A stretch of DNA of 64,000 bases from Heliocidaris tuberculata (Eukaryota; Echinodermata; Echinoidea; Camarodonta; Echinometridae), in assembly GCA_025618425.1 (NCBI GenBank), contig CM046832.1, positions 51,940,447 through 52,004,446 on the forward strand. Reading direction: 5' to 3'. Positions within the stretch are counted from its first letter, which is position 1. Every line of letters begins with the position of its first letter. The notes under the pieces were generated by a model. It searched no databases, was not told where the DNA came from, and saw only the letters and a list, made by a program, of their open reading frames with translations. This document shows, one piece after another, positions 47,214-57,723 of the stretch. The translations under genes were made by a program, and so were the position numbers.

Positions 47214-48066
47214 CTAGCTGAAGCAGCCCGTGGACATATCATCCACGGGCGCTAGCTGTGTTTATGATTAATCACAGTACCGTATATATGTCACAATAAT
47301 CAAGTGAATAAAGAAAAAAGTCGGGTAATATGTTATTTTTTTACCAAGAAGTATTTACAACATGTGAGTATGCATTATTCATCCAAATCTTGCATGAGTT
47401 CTGAAGAAAATACATTTTGATCTTGATGAAGACTAAATGACGATTGTTTTACTTTATGAATGACTGAATAATGATATTTATTTATGTTACGTCGGCCCTG
47501 TGGCCTGTGGATGACACACGATCTCATACAAACCTGGGCGGGATTCTCGCACACAGAGCATAGATATAATTACGTTCGAATAGTATATCCACGAATAGAG
47601 CTAGAGTAAGCGATTTGATCTTGCCATGTTTCTGTGGTTTAATACTCATAGAAATTAAGGCCATAAAAACTTAACTTGCATAATTAGCGGTACGTCCCTT
47701 GTAAAGGATGCAAAAAAGTAGAAAAAAAAAAGAATTTATTGTCATTTTCTTTTCAGGGGGATTATGGGCCCCCTTATAAGTCTTGGGAGGACTGACGGAC
47801 AAAAAAAACCTGTTGAAAGTTCAATTTATAAAGTAATGGAATGCTTACATAAATCAAACTTCCAAAGGAGCTGAATTTTAACAAATAAAAGGCATAAAAG
47901 TTTACGGGCACCAGAATCGATCCGAATCGATTGTGACGACTGCTCCCCAACCATCTGGGGATGGTTGCCGCTATTCCCCGCCCGTGGGTACCAAAAGGTG
48001 GGGACCTAAAGAGCCAGGGGAGGCGCCTATTCAAACAAAAGAAAAGGCCCCAAATCCTTATAAAGA
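47214..48066 (-). mobile_element. Helitron-like non-autonomous element, copy 2
   Basis: Same 853-bp length, ends and hairpin as copy 1. The flanks are duplicated too, so this copy arose by tandem duplication rather than by a second insertion. Confidence 0.7.
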
Positions 48067-48116
48067 TATATAAATAATTAGCATTGGACCAAATAGCAAT
48101 TAAGTAGCCTTTTGTG

Positions 48117-48180
<64 letters not shown>

Positions 48181-48184
48181 CATA

Positions 48185-48300
<116 letters not shown>

Positions 48301-48596
48301 TATATACAAAAGGCTACTTAATTGCTATTTGGTCCAATGCTATTTTTTTTTATCCAATATCTAGTTTGTCTAATCCCAACCTGTCTCCACCCAATTTGCC
48401 TATGAGCTAACAGATCTAACATATTTGTCTACAAAAAACACCCTATACAGCTGTTATCCATAGGATCCTATCAATCAGTCAGTCCAACTGTCATATCATT
48501 AATGTCCAGTCAGGCAACTATCATTTTGTCAAACACAGGGGCTTTCAACATTCAGGGGCTGCAAAAAAGAGGACTTTGGGATTGGACAAACTAGCA

Positions 48597-48896
48597 TTGA
48601 AGGGAAAGTCCACCTTGATATTAATTTGGATTTTAAAAGAAGCAGATCAATGAAAGTTTCAGCAAAGTCCAAAAGGAAATAAGAAAGTTATGATTTTTTG
48701 GAAGTAGTAATCAATCAAACACAAATATGCAACTCCATGATGTAACTTAAGAGCTCCTCCTCCATTTGCACCATAACAAAATTTCATAAATTTTCATTTT
48801 CTAGATTTCTGATGAAGGAATAGATTTGATTTAATTTTTCTGCTACTTTTAAAACCAACAATTTTTAAAACCAATGAGGGTGAACTTTCCCTTTAA
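48597..48896. mobile_element. Decayed relative of the 36995-37534 MITE
   Basis: It starts TTGAAGGGAAAGTCCACC (TTAA mutated to TTGA) and ends GTGAACTTTCCCTTTAA. Shorter inverted arms share AAGAAGCAGA and AATCAATCAAACACAAAT with the intact relative. Confidence 0.7.
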
Positions 48897-48929
48897 AGAT
48901 AAAAAGCTGAGTTCTGGTGATGTGATGAC

Positions 48930-49272
48930 ATCTTGAAAGAAACTGTTTCAAAGCAATTGGGAAAGGCTGATCATGTCTACATAAGAATTGGTGTGTACTA
49001 TGAGGTTTTGGAATCATTAAAATGATAAGAAATTGACCCAATGTTGCTGAAAAGGAAAAACACTGCACACAGAAATGGGTACATAGGACAGCAAACGCAT
49101 GTGGCATGCATGTTTGGCCCGAACACTTCAGCCCTATCATCTTTGGAATATGAGGGCATTTAAAGAGCAATCTTTTTTCAGGACACATTTCTATTATGAT
49201 GTTCTTCCAAAATGACATCAAAGGAATTAGAAAGTTTACAAATTACTTTTCACCTTTCCCAGAACTCAACAT
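48930..49272. repeat. Dispersed repeat, copy 2 (other copy 25255-25615)
   Basis: Same order of sub-motifs as 25255-25615, ending CACCTTTCCCAGAACTCAAC. It follows directly after the MITE at 48597-48896. Confidence 0.7.
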
Positions 49273-49590
49273 TATGATTGAAAATTAGACCAAAGGAAAT
49301 GATAAAGACAGTAACAAGAGTGTTATTTACTTATTTACAATCAAGCTAAAATAAAGGAGTCAAACAGGAAAATACACCTTTGACCATGGCAATGCATATT
49401 GAAAGATTTCACTTCTTACAATACATGATATTTGGATGAACTGTACATATTATATTGACATAATCATTACAAACAGTAAAATCAGAACTGATTCTATTAT
49501 TTGCTAGATGAATCTGTGTATGTACCAATTATTGCTAGTCTTTCGACTACGCAAGCCATTCGGGTACAAAAAAGTTACAAATAGTGCATA

Positions 49591-49591
49591 T

Positions 49592-49620
<29 letters not shown>
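49591..49620. repeat. Very long C homopolymer in the DIRS left repeat
   Basis: About 30 consecutive C. The matching right repeat has about 15 G near 54646, so the tract belongs to the terminal repeat itself. Confidence 0.9.
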
Positions 49621-49622
<2 letters not shown>

Positions 49623-49889
49623 ACGCTGCCTTCCTCCATGCATGCACATTTGTCCTCAGCCTTTTAACGAGCAGCCCCAGACAAAAACCTCTGGCATGTT
49701 GCCAGGCAAGGAGAGGGGTAGGAGGGTGGGATATAGGTAGATACATAGACCAGTTCTGATTTTACTGATTTAATACAATATATCAATGTATCTACCTATT
49801 ATTGCTAGATTAGCACCAATTAAATCTGGGGGCATGTCCCAAAGGAGGAAGGTTACAAGGGGTCCAGGGAGGAAGTTGTCGCTTTCACA

Positions 49890-50720
49890 GTACAAAAGGA
49901 TTCTTCACCGGCTGGAATATCTTGGAGATAAAGGAGGTGAAAGAATTCGGGGAATGCCAATAGGCAGCCTTCATGATGTCTACGAGTGACACACCCTGAA
50001 AAAGAGTCCCAAAAGTACTAATGCCCCTAGTGTCATGAGCAAGGAGTTTATCTCCAGAGATTAAAGCCTCTGGTTAAGCAGCCTGGATGGCTTCAACAAT
50101 CCATCTCGAGATAGATTCTCAGAAAGCAGGAAAGAAGGGCTCAAGGGTGATAATGTAGAGTTGTTCATCTCTACGGCAAGTCTTAGTCTTATCTAAATAC
50201 CATTTCAGGGCCCTCACAGGGCACCAGACCTTATCTTCATGAATCGAGGAAAGGCCTGCTAAGGGACTAAGAAAGATCTCACCGGGGTCAGAGGCAGCCG
50301 TCTGGTTTTTAGCAATAAACGAGGGCCTAGTTATGAGTCGAACACCTAAATTCTCCCAACGGATGTGACCGGGAGTAAGACAAAGGGTATGGAGAACGCT
50401 CCTTCTCAGCCCAGAGGCGACCAGAAAAAGCATCTTCACTGTCATGTAGCGACACTTTACCCTTTACCAATAAGTTCGAAGGGGGGCTTAGCCAAACAAT
50501 CCAAGACCTTGGGTAAGCTCCAAGCCATGGCTAACCTGGGAGTTGAGGGACGCTTCAGTCAACCTAGCCAGGAGAGGTGAGTTAGAAACTCCCGAGCCAT
50601 CAGCAAAGCCAATAGCTTAGAGATAGCCACGAATAGTAGAAATAGATCTGCCTTTGTCAAAAAGGGAGATTAAAAAAGTCCGCAAAAGTCCGCAAATCCT
50701 CAGACCACTGACAGAAGGCC
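49890..50720 (-). pseudogene. DIRS tyrosine recombinase, broken at the active-site Tyr
   Basis: It contains SRRESTGDLYNS upstream, ASGLRRS, TPGHIRWENLGVRLITRPSF, EDKVWCPVRALKWYLDKTK, AHDTRGIS (HxxR box) and AAYWHSPNSF. Immediately before the nucleophilic Tyr one T is missing relative to the element at 30021-33956, so the frame shifts and the Tyr is lost. Confidence 0.7.
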
Positions 50721-50769
50721 CCTAGATGGGAATTGTAGAGGTCTCCAGTGGATTCTCTACGGCTCTGAA

Positions 50770-52006
50770 TCACAAACTCAGGGGCTCTCTCGGAGAGCCA
50801 CAAGTTTCTAGCATCCTCCCCGATAACGGCCAGGTGGTTAAATGCAGAGCTGCTGGACAGTGATGGAGGATCCCCGAGGGGGGTTGGATCACCAAATCCG
50901 GTCTCATCGGAAAGGGAAACGGTTGGCTGGCGAGCAGATCCAACAGGTCTGGAAACCAATGTCTCCTGGGCCATTGAGGAGCTATAAGAAGGATCCAAGC
51001 GTGATCCTCCCTGATCTTTCTCAAGACTTGAGGAATATGAGGAAATGAGGGGGGGGGGGGAGAAAACCCTCGGAGGACTCCCCAGTTTAGGGAGAAGGCA
51101 TCTATCGCCCAAGCTTCCTGGTCCTGCAGGAGGGTGGCATCTGTCATCAAAGAAATTGATGGCAATGGGGTGCGTAGGGGCTTGCTCTGAGCAAGGAACG
51201 CATTGTCCGTCCAGCAGACGAGAAGGGGTTTGATGTCTCTATGAAGCTGAATCCAAGCCATGAGAGATTCTCTGCTCGTACGAAAGTGCCTGAGGAGGTG
51301 CCTCTGAAAGGGCCTTATAAGAAGCATGCAGTCTGGAAGGATATCCACCAGACTGGCCAAGTAACTCAGAAACTGTAGCCAGTGTCTGGCTCTGACTCTG
51401 CAAGCTACCTGTAACACCTGGGCGGACGAAACAATAGTCTTGATTCTGATTGCCTAGGAGAGATTCCAAATTCGCTACTAAAAGCGAATCTTCTAGATAA
51501 ATGAAGAAATGGAAACCTCAGGAATGCAGCCAAAATTGCCACCACTCGCGTAAATACAAGAGGGGCTGGACGCAGGCCAAAGGGCAGGGCACGAAACGGA
51601 AAGGTTTCACCCTGAAGGCAAATCCTAGCAAATCCCCTGAAGAAGGGTGGATAGGAATGTGGAAGTCAGGATCCCTGAGGTCCGATGAGACTGTTATGTC
51701 TTCTTTTGGCTGATCAGAGACAGAATCGAGGCCAGTGTCCATTCTGAAATAAACTGGCAGAATGAACTTCACGATTCTCTTCATATTGAGAACCATGCAA
51801 AGTTTCCCCAAGCACTTGGGGATAATAAAGATTGAGAAGAGAGAGAGATGATGGTGATCTCTCATCCTTCCGATCACCCCTTTGTCCAGCAGAGTGGTAA
51901 ACTCTGCGGTGATATGTTGATGAAATGGGCGGACATAGGCACCAGATAGCTGTGGATGGCGCCATTTGGAATCGGCTCTAACAGATCTACGAAGAAGCCT
52001 CCTCAC
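50770..52006 (-). pseudogene. DIRS reverse transcriptase/RNase H, broken and deleted
   Basis: 52006-51518 holds the RT palm entry (VRPFHQHITAEFTTLLDKGV, SDLRDPDFHIPIHPSSGDLL, KPFRFVPCPLACVQPLLY). 51417-50770 holds the thumb (WLQFLSYLASLVDILPDC), then jumps from an RNase H-start-like MTDAT directly to AWAIDAFSLNWGVLRGF. The centre of RNase H is therefore deleted. The C-terminal LLIAPQWPRRHWFPDLL and LHLTTWPLSG follow. Confidence 0.75.
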
Positions 52007-52366
52007 TCTACGGAGAGTACGAAGGTGTATTCAGTAATAGCTTCCCATGCTGGGAGGAAGCTCTGAATCTGTCCGCCAACCACCGCTACAGGACCTAGCG
52101 CTTGGCCTTGGGGCAAAAAATCAAAAGCTAGACTTCACCTAAGCGGGAGCCTGAGTGATGACTTTGGGAAGAAACTGCTTGACCATATCCTCTGCCTGCT
52201 TTTCCCCATCGATTTCCTTCTGAAATACCCGTGCAAAATGCTCAACAAAAAGAAAAGGACCTGTTGAGGGGACATCCTGCAAAGGGAAGGCATGTAACTT
52301 TCAAGTACCCAAAGGGAGATGAGTGCCATCTTGCGGCCTTGTTCCGTATGTTAACGGCAGCTCGGT

Positions 52367-53799
52367 CTATTGTAATCTTGCCAAGGTTAGGAGCAATTCA
52401 TTAAAAATAGCACTATCACCTTCCGAAACCCCTAACTCTACCGCTCTTGCTCTGAGGTTAATTAAAGTGCCCAAATAAGCACATAGTTGAAGGGCAGCCC
52501 AGGGTTTATCTGTCAACTGGTAGGCTTGGACATCAGTGGCACATTCTAAGCCACGCTCAGAATATCCGGAGATAATTCCTTGGTGGCAAAAAAGCCACGA
52601 AATCTGACCAACACCATGCTGGAGCAGTGAAGATGAGTTCTGGTCAGGCTGGGCCTGGTGAAAATAATCCGGGAGATACTTTTCGAGCAAAGCCTTCGCA
52701 TCAGAGGCCATAACCTGAAATGTGTTGGGCTCTGATGAAGTCCGAGAGTGAGATGTTGTCGCGGTAGAAACCTGGGAGACTGAATCACAATCAAGCGGAT
52801 CGGCCTGAGAGGATGACTCCCATGAGGCAGACTAATAAGACCAATTATCCATAATTATAAGTCTCCACCGGTGGGGCACCGAGGGCCGCGGGTGGGGGGG
52901 GGGGGAACTATGTTAGGTACTGGCATTGGTTCCAAGTGTTCAGGGTCGGAAACAGGAACAGCGTCCAACATGTCCCTTACACTTGCTTCAGACACTAGTA
53001 CAGAGGGAGGATTAGTACATGTATTCCATCCTTGTTGCTCGGCGAAAGCCCGCATTAACTTCAGAAGCTCAGCTTGTGAAGAGGGATTTAAAGAAGGCTT
53101 ATCCTTCTTTAATTTCTCCCTCTTCGATTTGGGTTTCTTGCTGGGTATCACGACAACAGCATCTGAACCACGCTTCTTGGCCCGATAGGGCTTGGGCCAA
53201 TTCAGAGCATCAGGCAAGCCCAGCAGAGCCAGGGCGTACATCCCATGCGAGGGGTGCGGACTCAGCCACACTCACTCCATGCATAGCACTAGAGGATGAA
53301 CCAGCCAAGCCACTGCTAACAGCGGGAGAGCACTGGAGTGGAGACAGCGCCCGCATGCCTGAAAACCTCCGACAGGTAAGCTGGGGATGTGGTACAGTGT
53401 ATTGCAAATTGGCTTCGGTGTACCCGGCGGCTATTGAGAGACAGCATCTGTGCCTAACCGACCTCAGTCCGTGCCCGACGGGCAGAGGAGGCGGGGCAGT
53501 TTGCTGCTTAGCAGCCCTGCCGATACATGACTCCATAGCAGTCCCCACGCCATAGGCGGGAGAGGGAGGCCGGGAAGTCTCAGCAAGGTGAAGATAGGAA
53601 TCTGTCCGGGGACAGAACTAGTACACGATGGACATGCAGTCCCTATGTCGGAGACAATAATAGAGGCAGGAATGTCAGAAGGTCTAGCAACTGTACTAGT
53701 GAGTGCCCGACCCACAGTTCCTATGCCGCAGGCAATAGCAGAGGTGGTAAGGACACTTTTCTTGTCTGCAGTTGTCTGCCCTGGCTTGCCCTCTTGCAT
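52367..53799 (-). pseudogene. DIRS Gag-like region, broken frames
   Basis: Frames at 53799-53464, 53548-53210, 53271-52855 and 52711-52367 are open in turn. They include a basic stretch (SKKPKSKREKLKKDKPS), SSQAELLKLMRAFAEQQGW and SDAKALLEKYLPDYFHQAQP. This matches the usual position of Gag upstream of RT. No recognisable zinc knuckle is seen. Confidence 0.55.
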
Positions 53800-54893
53800 A
53801 AAAAGTTGCGATTAAACAACTCGATTTTCAAATAATCAGGATCGCGTATTTGGGACTTGTGTAGTTTTTGAGTTGACTTTTTATGCAAGAGGGCCCAGGA
53901 GCTTGCGTTGCCCTTCTTCTCTGAACCTGTTGTGTCTGACCCACTAAAAGGTGTGGTCTACACGGGGGCTTCCGCTGAACTACCAGGGGATAGTTTGGGA
54001 GGAGGGGGGAGAAGGGTCGCCGGATAAGATGTCCACAGGTCGCCAGGGCCTTGACGTGTCATCATCCAAAAAAAAATCATAATTATTCTGTAAGGATTAA
54101 ACAATTACGAAATACAAACTTGTTAAGGTATCAATACAGGGGTGTGATAAACTAATAACGAAACAAGCAACCAGATAAAGCAGGATCTAGCTGAGTGTGA
54201 ACAATTCTCACATAGAGAGATATAACCCCCCCCCAAAAAAAAAAAATTAAAAAAATCAAGTATCAAACACTAATGAGATAAAAAGGATTCACACTCAAAC
54301 ACAGGGATATGCACTTGACAAACAATAATGCCCAACTTATGCAAATGAAGCAAGACGGGGCAGAGCAGCCCAAGCAATACACCAAAGTGAGTGCGTGGGG
54401 CTGGCTATGAAAGAGGAAAAAACTGTCAAAGAGAGAATCTAATTTTCCTTCTTAATAAACAAACATGACTTATAGTAGCTGCTCAAAATGATATATGATC
54501 AGAATATGCCACCAAAACACGGAAAACAGAAAAAGTCTGAAAATTTGTGGCACAATGTAACTTAGCTCAAGTCTCTAGAGGCTGTGAGTAACAAAGAGGA
54601 CGAATGTGCATGCATGAACGTGCGTGCATGGAGGAAGGGGGCGTCGGGGGGGGGGGGGGGAATATGCACTATTTGTGATTTTTTGTATTCGAATGGCTTG
54701 CGTAGTCGGAAGACTAGCAATAATATATAGATACAGTGATTTATTGTAGTAAATATTGGTATTACTATAATGATAAAAAAAATTTAAAATAAGTTATTCA
54801 AGAGCAGTATTTTTAATCCAGCTTTTTAAAATGATTCTTGGTGCAAGAGAATGTGCCTTACACAAGAGCAATGCACTCTTCGCATAATATCAT

Positions 54894-55255
54894 TTAACCC
54901 TTTCAGGACAGGAATTATTACAGGGCTAAATTGATCACATTTTGTTCTTCAAATTGGCAACAATGATATTTTTCTTTTAGTGCTACAAGATTGTAATAAG
55001 GGGTAATGTCTCTGAAAACAATATACATGGTGAAAAGAATTGTCGAAAAGTTGAAAAAGTTGCCAATTTCACTAAAAAACAATGATTTTGAACCTCTCAA
55101 TGTGTTGCCAATTTAAGGATTTTAAAGCTTCTTCTCCTTTTTAAAATTCCTGGGATCAAACGCAATATGGTCATGTAACAAAAATAGACATAGTGTGTGC
55201 AGAAATTTTTGCTCTTTCTACTCATGCATCTGGTATATTTTTTAGAGCTCTGACA
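54894..55255. mobile_element. Inverted, truncated copy of the 8088-8502 MITE
   Basis: It starts TTAACCCTTTCAGGACAGG and follows the complement of 8088-8502 to the AAAAAATATACCAG-region word near 55245. The last 60 bases and the second terminus are missing. Confidence 0.75.
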
Positions 55256-55439
55256 TCATTGTGTAGGAAGTACACAGACTTTCCATTAAAGTTCCCCTGC
55301 ATCACAAATGCATGTTGATTTCTGTTGATGCGCCGGGATGCATACAACTCATATTTTGTTATTCAAACATCTTAATATGTTTCATAGGTTTTTAAATATG
55401 TTTTGAAATCATTTTCTCAAACATGTTAATGGCGCAGTC

Positions 55440-57010
55440 ACATATTGACGATTTAGCCAGTGTATGCCTGACGTATCAAAATTTCTCTAAAACGCAGGTA
55501 TATGCTTTCAATTTTTTTTTTCAATTTTGTGCGTACAAATAACGTATTAGTAACTTATACAGAACGTTTCCATAACTTATACAAACGAATGCGTAGCATG
55601 TTACCGGCACTCACAACTTACGCCCAACGATAGTCTAACTTATGCATAGCATTGGCGATTGGCGACCATTGGCGATTTAGCCAGCGTATGCTGATGTATG
55701 AAAAAATTTGGCGAATACGCTGGCGTAGGTCAAATAAGTTATGGGTAAGTTTTGTATAAGTTACGAGCACGCTGAAGCATGCTGGTATACGTCGTAGTAC
55801 GGTGAGGTCGTCGAAAAATTTTGTGCATGCACAAAATTTTTCGACGTACGCCAGTGTGTGGCTCATATGTCCCGCATATGCGGGCCGTAAGTTGTAGGTA
55901 ATTTTTGTGATCGTTGACACACGTTCACACACGTTACTTGTAAGTTACTCATAAGTCGAAATACGTCGAGATAATGTCTAGTGTACCTAAAACTTATTTC
56001 TAACCTATGGGTAACGTGCTTTGAACCTATGTGTAACGTATATCGAACTTATCTCCAACGCATATTGACGTACTATGTAGACTTATTTGACGTGTTCCGA
56101 ATGACCACAGAACTTACTGAACGTGTTTCTAACATACAGCTACCGTATAATGGCGTATTGGCAACGTACTTTGAAGTTTTCTTCGGCATGACGGTGATGT
56201 TGATACTGCCATGTCCAGTGCAGTTATGATTTGAATAGTTGTTGTTGTTGCTGATTCATGTTAAATGGCGACCAGTCGTTTTGACTATTATCACCAACAA
56301 TATGTTTTCATTATTTTTCTTTACACATACTTTGATATCATATAAAATAATTAAATTAATGCTCTCAAATCATCGAGTGGCAGCCTCCTTATAGGCTATG
56401 ACGCGTGATCGTCGGCATAAGTTAGACTATTGTTGGGCGTAGGTTGTGAACATCAGCAACACACTAGGCATTCACCAGTATAAGTTATCTATAAGTTATC
56501 GAGATGTTCTACACAAGTTACTAATACGTTATGTATACGCCCAACTTGTTGTGAATACGCTATGTATACGCCCAAAATTGAAAAAAAAAATTGTCCAGAA
56601 CACGTCAAAATACCTACATACGTCAATATGTGTTTGAGATACGTTCGATATAAGTTACACATAGGTTCAAAGCACAGGACTCATAAGTTTTGGGTACACT
56701 AGACATTTTCTCGACGTATTTCGACTTATGAGTGACTTAACAAGTAACGTGTGTGAACATGTGTCAACGATCGCATAACTTACCTACAACTTATGGCCTG
56801 CGTATGGGTAATGTACGAGCCATACACTGGCATACATAGAAAATTTTTGTGCTTGCACAAAATTTTGCAACGACCTCTCTGAACTACGATGTATACCAGC
56901 GTGCTTTTAACTTATACAAAACTTACTCATAACTTATTCAATATATGCCAGCGTATTCGCCAAATTTTTCATATGTCGGCATACGCTGGCTTAAACGCCA
57001 AGGTGTGACA
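55440..57010. repeat. Large inner inverted repeat rich in TAAGTTAT words
   Basis: The left arm has TTTAGCCAGCGTATGC, TTTGGCGAATACGCTGGC, AGTTTTGTATAAGTTA, AAATTTTGTGCATGCACAAA and CGTCGAGA. The right arm has them complemented in reverse order, ending GCTTAAACGCCAAGGTGTGAC. AACTTA/TAAGTT words recur dozens of times. Each arm contains its own palindrome around TGTGCATGCACA or TGTGCTTGCACA. Confidence 0.75.
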
Positions 57011-57017
57011 TCTATAT

Positions 57018-57382
57018 TAGCTCCTTCCTAAAAAAATGCTCCAGATCTCATTCCTGCAGTGACATCATCTGTCAATCATTAGTGAGCGAAGGAGAGACAA
57101 TGGTATGTAGCTTTGCCAGAGATGGCATCTGTTCTAATAGACTATACAATGCCTACATAGTATTGCACTATATCCGACATGCTGTAGCATCACCAGGAAA
57201 AGAGTGGTAATGAGGAGGTATTGTTCGAAAGCATGCAATTCTATTGTGAGCATGTGCTGAGCTGGGGGAAGTTACATTCTGCTGTCTGTTGTAGAATGTT
57301 AGACTAAGTGTAGCTGATTGATGATTGACAAATGATGTCATTGCAGGAATGAGATCTGGAGCTTATTTTTAGGGTGATGCTT
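57018..57382. repeat. Small inner foldback
   Basis: ATGCTCCAGATCTCATTCCTGC with AGTGACATCATCTGTCAATCA at the left is complemented by TGATTGACAAATGATGTCAT and TGCAGGAATGAGATCTGGAG at the right. Confidence 0.75.
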
Positions 57383-57723
57383 AAGAGGTTGGAAAAAACA
57401 TAAAAAAAAAAAAAAAAAAATCTATGAAACATATCTAGATGTTTGAATATCAGAATATTAGTTGTTTGCATCCCTACACATTAACAACAACAACAAAAAC
57501 ACTTACATTTAGGTTGCATTTGGATGTAGGGGGCCCTTTAATTTAAAATCATAAAAATCCAGTAATCCAAGAGATACTAAGATATTAAGTTTCCAGCTCA
57601 ACTTCTTTAGGTACATGTAGGTTCAAATAGTATGTTTTTCATGTTTGACATCAATGTATCAGTGTATTTACTCTAGTGAAAGTACTTCATGTAACACACA
57701 ATTTTTTAAATGTGCACTTTAAG

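Larger units (their letters stand above)
49474..54754 (-). mobile_element. Second DIRS retrotransposon, full span but decayed
   Basis: The inverted terminal repeats are at about 49527-49650 and 54610-54722 (ATTGCTAGTC, CGACTACGCAAGCCATTCG, CAAATAGTGCATAT, a C/G homopolymer, TTCCTCCATGCA). The internal complementary region at 49728-49809 joins complements of the left end (CAGTAAAATCAGAACTG) and the right end (TTTATTGTAGTAAAT region). Coding on the minus strand from right to left: Gag-like (53799-52367), RT (52006-51518), RT thumb and C-terminal part (51469-50770), recombinase (50700 to about 49900). Terminal sequences differ from those of the element at 30021-33956, so it is another family. 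Confidence 0.88.
55286..57541. mobile_element. Outer TTAA-flanked foldback element containing two inner foldbacks
   Basis: It starts TTAAAGTTCCCCTGCATC and ends GGATGTAGGGGGCCCTTTAA. Outer arms near 55325-55400 and 57415-57475 are inverted (GGGATGCATACAACTCATATT, TTCAAACATCT, ATATGTTTCATAG). Inside lie the large inverted repeat of about 55440-57010 and the smaller one of 57020-57380. Confidence 0.7.
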
